Source of the DNA: a bacterium
GTDB lineage: Bacteria; Oederibacteriota; JAAXVQ01; JAUVAV01
Assembly: GCA_021108215.1 (NCBI GenBank)
Contig: JAIORK010000029.1
Span: 1 to 64,000, forward strand
Length of the DNA stretch: 64,000 nt
Direction: 5' to 3'
Part shown: one piece after another, positions 26,404-35,414 of the stretch
Layout: the number at the start of each line of letters is the position of its first letter
Numbering within the stretch: position 1 is the stretch's first letter
Notes under the pieces: generated by a model
The model's database searches: none
What the model was told of the DNA's origin: nothing
Seen by the model: only the letters and a program-made list of their open reading frames with translations
Translations under genes and position numbers: made by a program

Positions 26404-27594
26404 GTGTCACGACCGGGACGGGATATTTATCAAAACGCCTTGAAACAGGGCAAGGCAATGCAAACCTGGCGGCGTCAAATTCATCAAAATCCTGAATTGG
26501 GATTTGAAGAAAAACAGACTGCTGCGTTGGTTGCCGGGGTCTTGCGTCGGACGGGTTGGAAGGTGAAAACTCAGGTGGCGAAAACCGGTGTTGTCGGCTT
26601 GCTTAAAGGAAAAAAATCTGGTCCGGTCATTGCCATTCGGGCGGATATGGATGCGCTGCCGATTCAAGAGCGGACCAAGTCCGGTTATGCGTCGCGAAGA
26701 AGCCGGGTTATGCATGCCTGTGGTCATGACGGCAATACAGCGATGGCATTGGGTGCCGCGACAATACTCAGCCGGTATGCAGTTCAAATGGCCGGTTCCT
26801 TGAAAATGGTTTTTCAGCCGTGCGAAGAAGTTCCTCCCGGCGGGGCCCAAGCAATGATCAGGGCCGGGGTGCTTGATTCGCCGCAGGTTTCTGCGATCAT
26901 TGCCGGCCATATTGATACCAGTCTTCCGGCCGGTATCATCGGCGTCAAATCCGGTGTTATGATGGCAGCTGCCGATGCGTTTACCCTTACGATACAGGGT
27001 AAAGGCGGACACGGTGCCATGCCGCACCGTAGTGTGGATGCCATTGCCATCGCAGGTCAGATTATCACCAATCTCCAGCATTTGGCAGCACGCGAAACAG
27101 ATCCGCTGAAATCGGTGGTTATCAGTATTGGGAAAATCAGCGGAGGATCAGCCTATAATATTCTTGCGGAGCAAGTTGTCATGCAGGGAACCATTCGTTC
27201 GTTAAGTGACCGAAAACGCCGGGAACTCCCAAAACGGATTGCCCAAATTGCCGCCGGGGTTGCACGTGCCCATCGTGGTTCAGCGCAGTTTGTTTTGAAC
27301 CCGGGGCATCCGCCGCTGGTCAACCATGAAAAAATAACGGCACGGCTGGCGCAAGCCGGCGCGTATGTTCTTGGCAAGCACAAGGTGCGGCAGATTGGGC
27401 AGCCGATGATGTCGGGGGAAGATTTTACCTATTTTGCGCGCCAGGTGCCTGCTTGTTTTTTTTTGGTGGGTGCGGGGGACAAAAAAAAATATCACTATCC
27501 GTGGCATCATCCGTGTTTTGATTTTGATGAAAAGGGGCTGGTGGCAGGTGCCGCCGTCATGGTACAGACAGTTATGGATATGATCGGACAATGA
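26404..27594 (+). CDS. M20 family amidohydrolase (N-acyl-amino-acid hydrolase type)
   Basis: The 396-residue protein belongs to the M20D/amidohydrolase group (IAA-amino-acid hydrolase, hippurate hydrolase, N-acetyl-diaminopimelate deacetylase). It shows RRQIHQNPELGFEE, IRADMDALPI, the metal motif HACGHDGNTAM, the CEEVPPGGA loop with the catalytic Glu, and MSGEDFTYFARQVPACFFLVG near the end. The dimerisation domain lies between. The start is GTG. Substrate choice cannot be predicted. Its stop overlaps the lipoprotein gene by four bases. Confidence 0.88.
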   Translation: MSRPGRDIYQNALKQGKAMQTWRRQIHQNPELGFEEKQTAALVAGVLRRTGWKVKTQVAKTGVVGLLKGKKSGPVIAIRADMDALPIQERTKSGYASRRSRVMHACGHDGNTAMALGAATILSRYAVQMAGSLKMVFQPCEEVPPGGAQAMIRAGVLDSPQVSAIIAGHIDTSLPAGIIGVKSGVMMAAADAFTLTIQGKGGHGAMPHRSVDAIAIAGQIITNLQHLAARETDPLKSVVISIGKISGGSAYNILAEQVVMQGTIRSLSDRKRRELPKRIAQIAAGVARAHRGSAQFVLNPGHPPLVNHEKITARLAQAGAYVLGKHKVRQIGQPMMSGEDFTYFARQVPACFFLVGAGDKKKYHYPWHHPCFDFDEKGLVAGAAVMVQTVMDMIGQ

Positions 27595-27953
27595 AAAAAA
27601 CAGTGAGTATTCTTCTTTTTGGGGGGATGCTTTTTTTGGCGGGGTGTGCAGGTGTCAATAGACGATCTGAGTCGCTGCATGTTACAATAACGCCGGAAAA
27701 AATTTATCCCGGGTGCGTGGTGGTTGCGGAAGTTATTGCGCCGCCCGGAACAACCGTCATGACCGGCAGACTTGATTATCCCGGTTCTCCGGTGATTCCG
27801 ATGCGTACACGTGATGGTGGGAAAACTTGGGACTTTACAACACAAATACCACTTGATGCTTTCTGGCAACCGGGTCGTTACCGGGTTGTGGTGGAAGGGC
27901 GCGGGCCGAACGGCAGCTCGTTGTCGGGGCAGACCTGGGTTACGGCACCCTAG
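27591..27953 (+). CDS. Small lipoprotein, unknown function
   Basis: The 120-residue protein has a lipoprotein signal peptide with LAGC, lipidated Cys at 19. The rest is a single beta-rich, immunoglobulin-like domain ('VVVAEVIAPPGTTVMTG', 'PLDAFWQPGRYRVVVEGRGPNG'), which resembles extracellular Ig-fold modules. I do not recognise a named family. It overlaps the amidohydrolase stop (ATGA), and a dispersed repeat begins 35 bases after its stop. Confidence 0.75.
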   Translation: MKKTVSILLFGGMLFLAGCAGVNRRSESLHVTITPEKIYPGCVVVAEVIAPPGTTVMTGRLDYPGSPVIPMRTRDGGKTWDFTTQIPLDAFWQPGRYRVVVEGRGPNGSSLSGQTWVTAP

Positions 27954-27987
27954 TCCCAACGAAGCGACTTGTCAAAATTCTTGGGTC

Positions 27988-28166
27988 ATGGAGCTCCACG
28001 GGCAAGCCCGTGGCACCCCTTTTGACCTTGCGTCGTACTCCAATTTGGCAGGCGACATCCCGCGAGGCGTTATGACGCATTCATCCCCGGATCACCCGGC
28101 ATCCGGCATGCGCCGGACAAGTTACGCCGGGCAAAAGCCCGGGGTGTTCTGCGGAGCGGGATAAAA
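27988..28166 (-). repeat. Dispersed GC-rich repeat, copy 1 (inverted, with insert)
   Basis: Read on the - strand this 179-base segment matches the copies before purB (35.5 kb) and purM (46.3 kb). It contains the two conserved hairpins CCACGGGC/GCCCGTGG and CCCCGG/CCGGGG. Compared with the purB copy it has about 40 extra bases inside the second hairpin, and these contain a second small repeat (28093-28119) found again at 32.4 kb. Confidence 0.85.
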
Positions 28167-28228
28167 AAAGCAGATAACGTTTGTATCATTAAGGTGGATG
28201 CGATTGCATCCCACAGGAGGAGAATCAC

Positions 28229-29182
28229 GTGGTAAAAAAAACATCAAAGAAAAAGGGTGTGTCCCGGAAATCATCTCAGGCAACACCCAAAGCGAAGACG
28301 GGAAAGACAACTATGCCTTCCGGAAAAGCGGCGAAAAAAAGAATTACCAAGGTTGCGGAAACAGCCGGACCGGCTGTCGGTACCGCACCGCCGTGTGCGG
28401 CAGACACCCCGACAAAAAGTGAAGGCAGTCATCCCCAGATAACCATGCAGGCGTCGCGCCGATTTTGGCTGACATTTTTAGGGATCGCAGCGGTTGTGGT
28501 TGTGGTGGTACAGGGATACGGCTATTTGACCGGCTGGGGGAATCCGGAAAAAGTAATTCAGCGGCGGTTTGGTACCGCCCAGCGTCTGACCCTTGCCAAG
28601 CGCTATCCGGCGGCAATTAAGCAATATCAGAAAATCATCGAGCACTCACAGGATAAGGAGATAAAGCGGCAAGCGTCAATTGCTGTGGCGGACTTATACC
28701 GCGAGCAAAAGGACTGGCCCAATGCCATTCGAATGTACGAACACTTGCAGGGCCAGGATGATGAGACGGTTATGGCGGCATGGACCGGACTTAAGATTGC
28801 GGAGAGCCGGCATGAAGCCGGTCAATCAGAAATTGCACTGAGTACGTTTAGGAAAATTCGTGAACGATTTCCCAACACGGATTGGGATGCCGAGGCCCGC
28901 TTGGGAATGGGCAAGGTGTTTATGGACCAAGAGCAGTATCAGGAGGCCATTGTGGTTTACACCTCCCTCGAAAAAGATTACCAAGGTGGTTTTCTTGCGG
29001 CAGAGGCGTTGGTACATATCGGTGAATGTTATGCCAAGGAAGGGGATGTCGGGATGGCCCGCCGGACATTTCAGGGCGTGATTGATACCTATCCGGAGAC
29101 CATGATCGACGACGCCAAAAAATATTTAAAACGTCTGGAAAATACGGGAAAACCCGAAGGGGTCAGCCTGTGGGGCGAGTAG
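28229..29182 (+). CDS. TPR protein with N-terminal Lys-rich segment and membrane anchor
   Basis: The 317-residue protein begins with about 75 residues rich in Lys, Ala and Thr, then one membrane segment (about residues 80-101, FWLTFLGIAAVVVVVVQGYGY), and a C-terminal part of four to five TPR-like repeats (RYPAAIKQYQKIIEH, 'WPNAIRMYEHLQ', 'EQYQEAIVVYTSLEKDYQGG', 'GMARRTFQGVIDTYPET'). The repeats resemble YbgF/BamD/YfgM-type envelope scaffolds. The GTG start has AGGAGGAG at ideal distance. The thiL start lies within its last 13 bases. Confidence 0.75.
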   Translation: MVKKTSKKKGVSRKSSQATPKAKTGKTTMPSGKAAKKRITKVAETAGPAVGTAPPCAADTPTKSEGSHPQITMQASRRFWLTFLGIAAVVVVVVQGYGYLTGWGNPEKVIQRRFGTAQRLTLAKRYPAAIKQYQKIIEHSQDKEIKRQASIAVADLYREQKDWPNAIRMYEHLQGQDDETVMAAWTGLKIAESRHEAGQSEIALSTFRKIRERFPNTDWDAEARLGMGKVFMDQEQYQEAIVVYTSLEKDYQGGFLAAEALVHIGECYAKEGDVGMARRTFQGVIDTYPETMIDDAKKYLKRLENTGKPEGVSLWGE

Positions 29183-30186
29183 CACAGCACGGCATCCGCT
29201 GGCAGGAAAATAGACTTGTTGCCTGGATTGCTCAGTACAGCAAAACTCTGAAAAATAATGCAGTGATGGGGATTGGTGATGATGCTTCGATTCACCAACC
29301 AATCGCCGGAGAGGTTGAACTGGTCACGTGTGATGCCCTGGTGGAAAACAGTCATTGGTCATTTGCGTGGTGTGATCCGGTTTCGCTGGGATACAAAGCG
29401 GCTGCAGTTAATTTATCTGATATTGCAGCCATGGGGGGGACACCGCACCGTGCACATTTGGTGCTCGGGCTGCCGCCCAAAATGGAATTCAAGGTTATTC
29501 AAAAAATTGTTAAATCACTGATGGATACATTTCATGCCTACGGTGTTGCGCTGGTGGGCGGGGATACGGTTGCGTCACCGGCGGGGATGACACTGGCGGT
29601 ATATCTTCAAGGGTCTGCGGTGAAGCAGCAGGTTATGACCCGGGAAAAAGCCCGTTCAAATGATTTGTTGTTGGTGACAGGCCAGCTGGGTGATGCCGCC
29701 GCCGCTCTGGATATCGTCGTCCGGCGCCCCCGTTTGAAATCGAAATTTAAGCCGCTTATTCGCAAGCTGCTTCGGCCCTCACCCCGGGTGAATGAAGCGC
29801 GAACATTGGCACAGACCGGGAAAGTCAGTGCGATGATGGATCTTTCAGATGGATTGTCTGCTGATCTGAAAAAAATGGCCAAAGCCAGTCATGCCGGTGC
29901 ACGCGTATACGCGGCACAGCTGCCTCTGTCGAAAATGTTGATTGCGGCAGCCCGTGATTTGCATCAGGATCCGCAGGCATATGCACTTGGCGGCGGCGAG
30001 GATTACGAATTGCTTTTCGCCACCGCACCGCAAAATGCCTATAAACTTATAGAAATTTTAAAAACCAAGCATAAAATTAAAACCACGATTATTGGTGAGG
30101 TGTTACCGCTGTCTTTAGGTGTTACCATGATGAGCGCGAGCGGTCAAAAAACGACTTTGCCCGATGGTTGGGAACATCGCGGATAG
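29170..30186 (+). CDS. thiL: Thiamine-monophosphate kinase
   Basis: ThiL phosphorylates thiamine monophosphate to the active diphosphate. The 338-residue protein has the AIR-synthase-like fold: GIGDDASI for Mg-ATP, TCDALVENSHW, 'NLSDIAAMGGTP' and VGGDTVASP, then DLSDGLSADL. The GTG start overlaps the TPR gene by 13 bases. It is somewhat divergent near the C-terminus but keeps GGGEDYELLF. No other thiamine gene lies in the window. Confidence 0.92.
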   Translation: MGRVAQHGIRWQENRLVAWIAQYSKTLKNNAVMGIGDDASIHQPIAGEVELVTCDALVENSHWSFAWCDPVSLGYKAAAVNLSDIAAMGGTPHRAHLVLGLPPKMEFKVIQKIVKSLMDTFHAYGVALVGGDTVASPAGMTLAVYLQGSAVKQQVMTREKARSNDLLLVTGQLGDAAAALDIVVRRPRLKSKFKPLIRKLLRPSPRVNEARTLAQTGKVSAMMDLSDGLSADLKKMAKASHAGARVYAAQLPLSKMLIAAARDLHQDPQAYALGGGEDYELLFATAPQNAYKLIEILKTKHKIKTTIIGEVLPLSLGVTMMSASGQKTTLPDGWEHRG

Positions 30187-30291
30187 GCATTTCGCGAAAA
30201 GTGTCGCTGAAAATTTTGCCAATTGCTTTGATGGTTTGAATCAGGCATAATACGATTGAAAATGAGGTCGTCACAGGAGATGTCCGGAAGC

Positions 30292-30735
30292 ATGAAGGAA
30301 ACGAGTATCCATGAGAGTGCGTCGGTTGCAGAAACAGAATTAATCGGGGCTGAGTTGGCCAGGCAGCTGCGGTCAGGCGATGTGGTTGCCCTGTATGGTG
30401 AATTAGGCGCCGGCAAAACCTGTTTGATTCGGGGATTGGCCCATCAACTGGGGGTTGCAGAAGCGGTGACCAGCCCTACCTTTACCTTGATTAATGAATA
30501 CCAGGCATCTTTGCCTCTTTATCATTTTGATTTGTATCGACTGGAACATCCGGGTGAATTGGAAGATATTGGATATGAAGATTATTTTTATAGTGAGGGC
30601 ATCTGTGTTGTTGAATGGCCCGAGCGGGCAGGCACCTTACTGCCGCAGGCACATTGGAAAGTTCAATTGACAATTGCGTCTGAAGACAAGCGCCGGATCA
30701 GTATTCAAATACCCCTGGGCAGGAGCACGGCATGA
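30292..30735 (+). CDS. tsaE: tRNA t6A biosynthesis ATPase TsaE
   Basis: TsaE is the ATPase of the bacterial TsaBDE complex that installs threonylcarbamoyl on A37 of ANN-reading tRNAs. The 147-residue protein has the P-loop GELGAGKT at residues 36-43, SPTFTLINEY, HFDLYRL and VVEWPER. The true start is uncertain: ATG codons at 30280 and 30292 are both close to AGGAG and GGAAG motifs, and a TTG at 30256 is less likely. Its stop overlaps the tsaB start. Confidence 0.93.
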   Translation: MKETSIHESASVAETELIGAELARQLRSGDVVALYGELGAGKTCLIRGLAHQLGVAEAVTSPTFTLINEYQASLPLYHFDLYRLEHPGELEDIGYEDYFYSEGICVVEWPERAGTLLPQAHWKVQLTIASEDKRRISIQIPLGRSTA

Positions 30736-31454
30736 TTTTAGGAATCGATACATCCACCACCCGGCTTTCGCTGGCGGTGCGTGAACCTGCGCAGGAACCG
30801 GTCTGTGAGAACTCGGTTTCCCCACGGCGGCACAATGAAGCAATTTTACCCAAGCTGGAGAGTTTGCTGACAAACCACGGGTACACACCGGCAGATATCA
30901 CCGGGGTTGCAGTGGGACTGGGGCCGGGTTCGTTTACCGGTGTTCGTATTGGTATTGCGACCGCGATGGGATTGGCGCAGTCTTTGTCACTTCCTGTGAT
31001 TGGTATTTCAAGTTTTTTGACGATTGCGGCGGGCGTTTTAGCCAACCGGGTGCTGGTGATCGGCGATGCCCGGCAAAATATGCTTTACGCATCTGCGTAT
31101 GAAAAAGTCGGCACAAAATGGCAGACGATTTTTACAGAACAATTGTTAACACCGGATGGTTTGGCCGATTGCCTGCCGGACCAAGCGTTTACACTGGCCG
31201 GACCGGAGGCAGGGAAATTTTATCCTGAGCTGGCAGGGAAAATTTCCGGATTGATATTGGCACCGGAAAGTAATTGTCTGCCGGATGCCGGAACGCTTAT
31301 TAAATTGGCGGATAAAACGCTTGCCGCTCCGGTCGCGGTATCATTTGATCACGGCGGGACATCGCTGGAAGCATTGGTTCCGATTTACCTCCGCCGGACA
31401 CATGCAGAGGAAATGCGGGAAAAAAATATGGGGACATCATGCGAGACAGCATGA
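30732..31454 (+). CDS. tsaB: tRNA t6A biosynthesis protein TsaB
   Basis: TsaB is the non-catalytic ASKHA partner of TsaD. The 240-residue protein starts with the diagnostic LGIDTSTTRLSLAV, has HNEAILPKLESLL, and the 'GLGPGSFTGVRIGIATAMGLA' region is nearly canonical. Gene order tsaE-tsaB-rimI is very common in bacteria. A TsaC-type domain is encoded at the end of the window; tsaD is not seen here. Confidence 0.95.
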   Translation: MILGIDTSTTRLSLAVREPAQEPVCENSVSPRRHNEAILPKLESLLTNHGYTPADITGVAVGLGPGSFTGVRIGIATAMGLAQSLSLPVIGISSFLTIAAGVLANRVLVIGDARQNMLYASAYEKVGTKWQTIFTEQLLTPDGLADCLPDQAFTLAGPEAGKFYPELAGKISGLILAPESNCLPDAGTLIKLADKTLAAPVAVSFDHGGTSLEALVPIYLRRTHAEEMREKNMGTSCETA

Positions 31455-31948
31455 AAAGCATCAGTCAGAATGAGGTGATCTTCACACCCATGCGGCCGGA
31501 GGATTTGGATGAAATTCTTTGGGTCGAGCAGAGTTCTTTTCGGGACCCCTGGACACGCAAGCTTTTTGAAGAAGAGATGCGGAATCCTGATTTGAGCCAT
31601 TTTATGACCGCCCGGTGTCAGGAACACGTAGTGGGTTACATGGGTTTTTGGCTGATTCAGGAGGAAGCGCATATTACCAATTTGGCGGTTCATCCCGGAT
31701 TCCGAAGGAGAAAAATCGGCGAACGCCTGCTCCTGCAAATTTTACAAACAGCGTACAGTCTGGGTGCGACCCGCGCCACATTGGAAGTGCGAGCCGGCAA
31801 TGAACCTGCTAAAAAGCTTTATGAAAAAAACGGTTTCCAGATGGCGGCGATCCGGCGTAATTATTATGCCGACAACAATGAAGATGCCTTGATTATGTGG
31901 AAGCATGATCTTAGTGAACACTGCGTTTCCGGGGCAACAGACAAGTGA
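31439..31948 (+). CDS. rimI: GNAT acetyltransferase, RimI type
   Basis: RimI acetylates the N-terminal alanine of ribosomal protein S18. The 169-residue GNAT protein has the acetyl-CoA loop ([14 protein letters not shown], a Q/RxxGxG/A variant), THITNLAV-like strand 'HITNLAVHP', '[19 protein letters not shown]' and the closing [16 protein letters not shown], all typical of RimI. It overlaps the tsaB end by 16 bases; a second ATG four codons in is possible. Confidence 0.9.
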   Translation: MRDSMKSISQNEVIFTPMRPEDLDEILWVEQSSFRDPWTRKLFEEEMRNPDLSHFMTARCQEHVVGYMGFWLIQEEAHITNLAVHPGFRRRKIGERLLLQILQTAYSLGATRATLEVRAGNEPAKKLYEKNGFQMAAIRRNYYADNNEDALIMWKHDLSEHCVSGATDK

Positions 31949-31959
31949 TTCAAAAGCGC

Positions 31960-31988
31960 TTGACACGTATATTTCCCGGTGCTACATT
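31960..31988 (+). promoter_or_regulatory. Promoter of the cold-shock gene
   Basis: A perfect TTGACA and a TACATT box are 17 bases apart. The predicted leader is about 50 bases, much shorter than the long thermosensing leader of E. coli cspA. Confidence 0.8.
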
Positions 31989-32045
31989 ACGAATTATTGG
32001 GCAAGATGTTTGAGAATTTCTTTTGAACAGGAGGAAAGCAAACTG

Positions 32046-32255
32046 ATGCCGGCGAATGGGAAAGTCAAATGGTTTAACAATGCCAAGGGGTTTGGTTTTT
32101 TAGAAATGGAGGGTGAACGCGATGTGTTTGTTCATTATTCTGCGATTACCGGGGAAGGGTTTCGCAGTCTTAATCCCGGTGAACCAGTAACCTTTGAAAT
32201 TATTGACAGCCCCAAAGGACCCCACGCTTCCAACGTTGAAAAAATTGAAGCCTGA
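32046..32255 (+). CDS. Cold-shock protein
   Basis: This 69-residue single cold-shock domain binds single-stranded RNA and DNA. It contains [16 protein letters not shown] (RNP1) and DVFVHYSAI (RNP2). The ATG has AGGAGG at 32029-32034; a longer upstream frame would start before the promoter and is rejected. The gene is monocistronic, with its own promoter and terminator. Whether it is cold-induced cannot be told. Confidence 0.95.
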   Translation: MPANGKVKWFNNAKGFGFLEMEGERDVFVHYSAITGEGFRSLNPGEPVTFEIIDSPKGPHASNVEKIEA

Positions 32256-32282
32256 CAATATTCTTTGCCATGCCGATTCATG

Positions 32283-32316
32283 AAAGCCGACCTGTTCATG
32301 CAGGTCGGCTTTTTTA
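32283..32316 (+). terminator. Intrinsic terminator after the cold-shock gene
   Basis: AAAGCCGACCTG and CAGGTCGGCTTT form a perfect 12-bp stem around a 6-base loop, followed by a T-run. Confidence 0.93.
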
Positions 32317-32442
32317 ATATGTTGGCCGCGAATGTCCAGGTAAACCCGGGCTAAAGCAGGGGATTTCTGCGGGTTGTCTTATCTTTGGGGCGAATAGAAG
32401 CCGGTATGTTTTATCCTGCCGGCGCTTCATCAATGGGCAGCC

Positions 32443-32469
32443 TGTCCGGCGAATGCCGGATGCCGGGTG
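32443..32469 (-). repeat. 27-bp small repeat, second copy
   Basis: On the - strand this matches 28093-28119 at 26 of 27 positions (motifs CACCCGGCATCCGGC and CGCCGGACA). The first copy is inserted inside the larger dispersed repeat at 28.0 kb. Here it lies alone, 50 bases before the ApbE-like gene. Confidence 0.7.
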
Positions 32470-32518
32470 AGCTCGTGGGTTTTTATAACTTGGACAGCAG
32501 TGAGGAAAGGGAAAGAAC

Positions 32519-33529
32519 ATGAAGATAAAAATATTTTTTTTGGTCTTTTGGATGCTGGGCGGTGTTTCGGCATTTTCGGCGCAAATCGAGGATGTCAAAA
32601 TTTACCAGTTGGCCTGGAAGGGTACGCCGGTCTCGATAACCGTGTGGGCAAGAAGTGCGGCAGACTGTGAAGCTGTTTTTGCTGTCTGCCGTGATGAGTT
32701 GGGCCGGCTGGAACAACACTATGCTTCTTATCGCCAGGGCAGCATTGTCAACCGGCTCAACCAGCAGGCAGGACGGCAACCGGTTTCAATCGATGCTGAA
32801 ACCATGGGGCTGCTGCAAAAGGCAGGTCACTGGCATGAACAAACGGAGGGGGCGTTTGATATTACCCTCGCGAGTTATCTTTGGCAGTATGGTTTTGGAC
32901 AGGATGATTATCGCGTGCCCAGTGAGCTGCGTCTGGCTCAATTTAAATCACTGGTGAATTTTAATTATATTGATATCCGTACCAAAGAAAAAGAAGTACT
33001 CTTTCGCAGGGATGGCATGCAGATCGAGCTGGACTCGATGATTATCAACCACGCATTTAAACGGCTCCGGATGCTTTTGAAAAAAAGCAAAAAGGCGCAA
33101 TCGCTTCGATTGTCCATCGGCAAAAACAGTCTGGTTTATGGAAAACCACCGCAGGGCGATGTCTGGGAAGTTCCCTTGCTTGCACCGGGAAAAAACAACC
33201 ATGTGCTGGCCGGCCTTACAGAAAAAAACGGGAATCTGTTCGTTGCGGATATTTATGAAAATTCTTTTGAGAAAAAAGGGAAGAGGTATCATGTCTATCT
33301 CGATGTCAAGACCGGGCGGCCGGCAGCTTATCATCAGGCCGCGTATCTCTGGCAGGATGAAAAAGTGAAGCAAGACCTGCCCGTCGCAGTGCTTATGGTG
33401 CTGCCGGCGGAAAAAGGATTGAACTTGGTGAATGAAAATCCAAACATGGAGTGTGTGATCATTGGGAGCGACAACACCCTTTATTTTTCTGAAGGGTGGA
33501 AAAAAACGCTCAAAGTCCGCTTTCCCTAA
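32519..33529 (+). CDS. ApbE-like protein with degenerate active site
   Basis: The 336-residue protein has a signal peptide (MKIKIFFLVFWMLGGVSAFSA) and resembles FAD:protein FMN transferases that attach FMN to periplasmic Rnf/Nqr subunits: 'ELGRLEQHYASYRQGSIVNRLN', 'GAFDITLASYLW'. The usual LDLGGIAKGYAVD motif reads IELDSMIINHAFKR, the H-x-DP-x-TG motif reads YHVYLDVKTGRPA, and the Mg-binding Asp/Thr pair near the C-terminus (normally TADALSTA) reads DLPVAVLM. I infer a non-catalytic or functionally changed family member. It has no operon partner and ends convergently with the next gene. Confidence 0.7.
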   Translation: MKIKIFFLVFWMLGGVSAFSAQIEDVKIYQLAWKGTPVSITVWARSAADCEAVFAVCRDELGRLEQHYASYRQGSIVNRLNQQAGRQPVSIDAETMGLLQKAGHWHEQTEGAFDITLASYLWQYGFGQDDYRVPSELRLAQFKSLVNFNYIDIRTKEKEVLFRRDGMQIELDSMIINHAFKRLRMLLKKSKKAQSLRLSIGKNSLVYGKPPQGDVWEVPLLAPGKNNHVLAGLTEKNGNLFVADIYENSFEKKGKRYHVYLDVKTGRPAAYHQAAYLWQDEKVKQDLPVAVLMVLPAEKGLNLVNENPNMECVIIGSDNTLYFSEGWKKTLKVRFP

Positions 33530-33554
33530 GCGGAAAATTGATGACCAATGAAAA

Positions 33555-35201
33555 TCAGAATTTCTTTTTTTGCGTCAGGACACCTGGTTTTGAAATACCT
33601 ATTCTTTGGTTGCTGATCTGAGCAACCCCGATTTGTTGCTGCTGCATCATGAGCATTACACCAACCGGAACATTTTCTTTTTTAGCTGAGCTTGGTTTGG
33701 CCAGTGTGCTTTTCACATTATCCTTTACGAATGACTTCTTCTTTTTCACAATGCCCTGGTATTTTGAAAAGAGTATTACGGTTTTTTCTCCGTTTGGTTT
33801 AATCGTGATCTGCTTGGATATGAGGGGGAAGAGCGGACTGCTTTTGTCATTGGAAAAATATTCGAAAGTTGTGAGGGTGCCATCCATATCAATGATTTTT
33901 TTTCTGCGTCCTTCAGAAAATTCAATGGTACGCTTGATACAGCCGTCCGGATTGAATAAAAACATTTGCTTGGGGACGCTTGTTTTAAAGAAAGCATCCC
34001 ATTCAAACTCTGTTCTGGCTTCCAGTTGTTCGTTCTTGGAGAAATCCAGTTTTAAATTCGGATGGTCGTTTTTATAAAAGACTAATTGGTTGATGCTGCC
34101 GTCCGGGTGATAGGTTTCTTTGCGTGCGGTCCGGCCGTTTTTATAATACTCTTTGCTGCACACATTGCCGTTGCTATCATACTTGGTGTGGGATTGCTTA
34201 AACTTTTTCGTGTATTTATCATACTGAGATTTTAGACAGCCTGAAGTGCTGCTGTTGGAAAGGCGCTTTTTATTGAGCCATTGTAACAAAGATAAGGGTC
34301 GTTTAAGGAAACGCACGGTGGATGCGATAACCCCCTCGTCGGTATAGTAATTTTCAAAGTAAGAGTTCTGATTGAAACCGCTATCGAAAATTGTTATCCC
34401 GTTTTTGAACATTTTAATAATATTATCAAACCGGTCCTTTAAAATGATGTTTTTATTGCCGCCTTGGTAGTGCGTTACCGTGATAAAAGAAATTTTTCCG
34501 TTTCCGTCAAATTGGTATTTGAAATAAGAAACGATCTTCTGCTGGCCCGGTCGTTTGATTTCTTGATAAATGAGCAGACCCCGGTTATTGAAGAAGCATT
34601 TGGATATCCCGTGCGTTCCTTTACTTACAACCAACATACCTTGGCTGTAATAGCTGAAATTGAGGACAGTCCCGTCCGGAAGTTTGGCCGATGCGATGCG
34701 ACCTTTTTTATCTTTGATGATAACACCATCTTTAATCATACCAACCAACCCGAGCAGACTTGACAGCTCCGGAATCGGTTTCGCGCCGGATTCCATCAGA
34801 TGCTCGATTTCTTTGAGCAGGGAGTTATTCTCAAACAAGTACACGATCAAAAATCCCATCCAGGAACTCTTTTTTTTATCTGGAAAGAAATTGCTATAAA
34901 GTTTCCCCAGATTGCTAAAAAAAGCGGCACCTGCAGCGCTAAAGAAGATATCGGCAGTCAAACCATGACCAAAAGTTGTAATGCATTGCTCAACAAATTT
35001 TTTTTGGTCCATCTTTTTGAACATGTTTTTTTCCTTTTCCAAGGCTGTGAGCAAAGCAGAAGGTTTTGGATTGAGAATAGGATTATGACTCAGGGAGAGG
35101 GCGGCAAATGCCTGGGTTGTAGATAAAAGGCATGACATAATGAAAAAACAAAAGAAAATAATAGAAGCTGTTTTTAATGGACGGCGATACCAAGTGATCA
35201 T
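33555..35201 (-). CDS. Large secreted protein of unknown function
   Basis: The 548-residue protein has a signal peptide (hydrophobic residues about 12-34, ending near TQAFA). A helical region with a Gly/Ala-rich hydrophobic stretch (about 80-100) is followed by repeating beta-hairpin units with the pattern 'YDSNGNVCSKEYYKNGRTARKET' and 'HPDGSINQLVFYKN', which resemble MORN/YwqK or YD-type repeats. The tail is Lys-rich with a QQQQ run. I do not recognise a named family. It is one of few - strand genes, has its own promoter, and GAAAGGGG lies before the ATG. Confidence 0.7.
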   Translation of the reverse strand: MITWYRRPLKTASIIFFCFFIMSCLLSTTQAFAALSLSHNPILNPKPSALLTALEKEKNMFKKMDQKKFVEQCITTFGHGLTADIFFSAAGAAFFSNLGKLYSNFFPDKKKSSWMGFLIVYLFENNSLLKEIEHLMESGAKPIPELSSLLGLVGMIKDGVIIKDKKGRIASAKLPDGTVLNFSYYSQGMLVVSKGTHGISKCFFNNRGLLIYQEIKRPGQQKIVSYFKYQFDGNGKISFITVTHYQGGNKNIILKDRFDNIIKMFKNGITIFDSGFNQNSYFENYYTDEGVIASTVRFLKRPLSLLQWLNKKRLSNSSTSGCLKSQYDKYTKKFKQSHTKYDSNGNVCSKEYYKNGRTARKETYHPDGSINQLVFYKNDHPNLKLDFSKNEQLEARTEFEWDAFFKTSVPKQMFLFNPDGCIKRTIEFSEGRRKKIIDMDGTLTTFEYFSNDKSSPLFPLISKQITIKPNGEKTVILFSKYQGIVKKKKSFVKDNVKSTLAKPSSAKKENVPVGVMLMMQQQQIGVAQISNQRIGISKPGVLTQKKKF

Positions 35202-35231
35202 AATATATCACCCCTTTCAATTTATACTAAA

Positions 35232-35259
35232 ATTATAACAATCCAGTAATTTATGTAAA
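35232..35259 (-). promoter_or_regulatory. Promoter of the - strand secreted-protein gene
   Basis: On the - strand TTTACA (35254-35259) and a perfect TATAAT (35232-35237) are 16 bases apart. Transcription would start about 25 bases before the start codon. Confidence 0.75.
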
Positions 35260-35414
35260 GGTGGAAGAGTTGATATGACAATTTTTTTACATATGTCATG
35301 ATTCGTGATAATTTTGATATGCAGGTCGAATCGCCATTAAACAAAGCGGAAAAGGTGATGCAATGTGAGAAAGACACATAATTTGTACGGTTTTCAAGGT
35401 TTTGAGAAAATATC

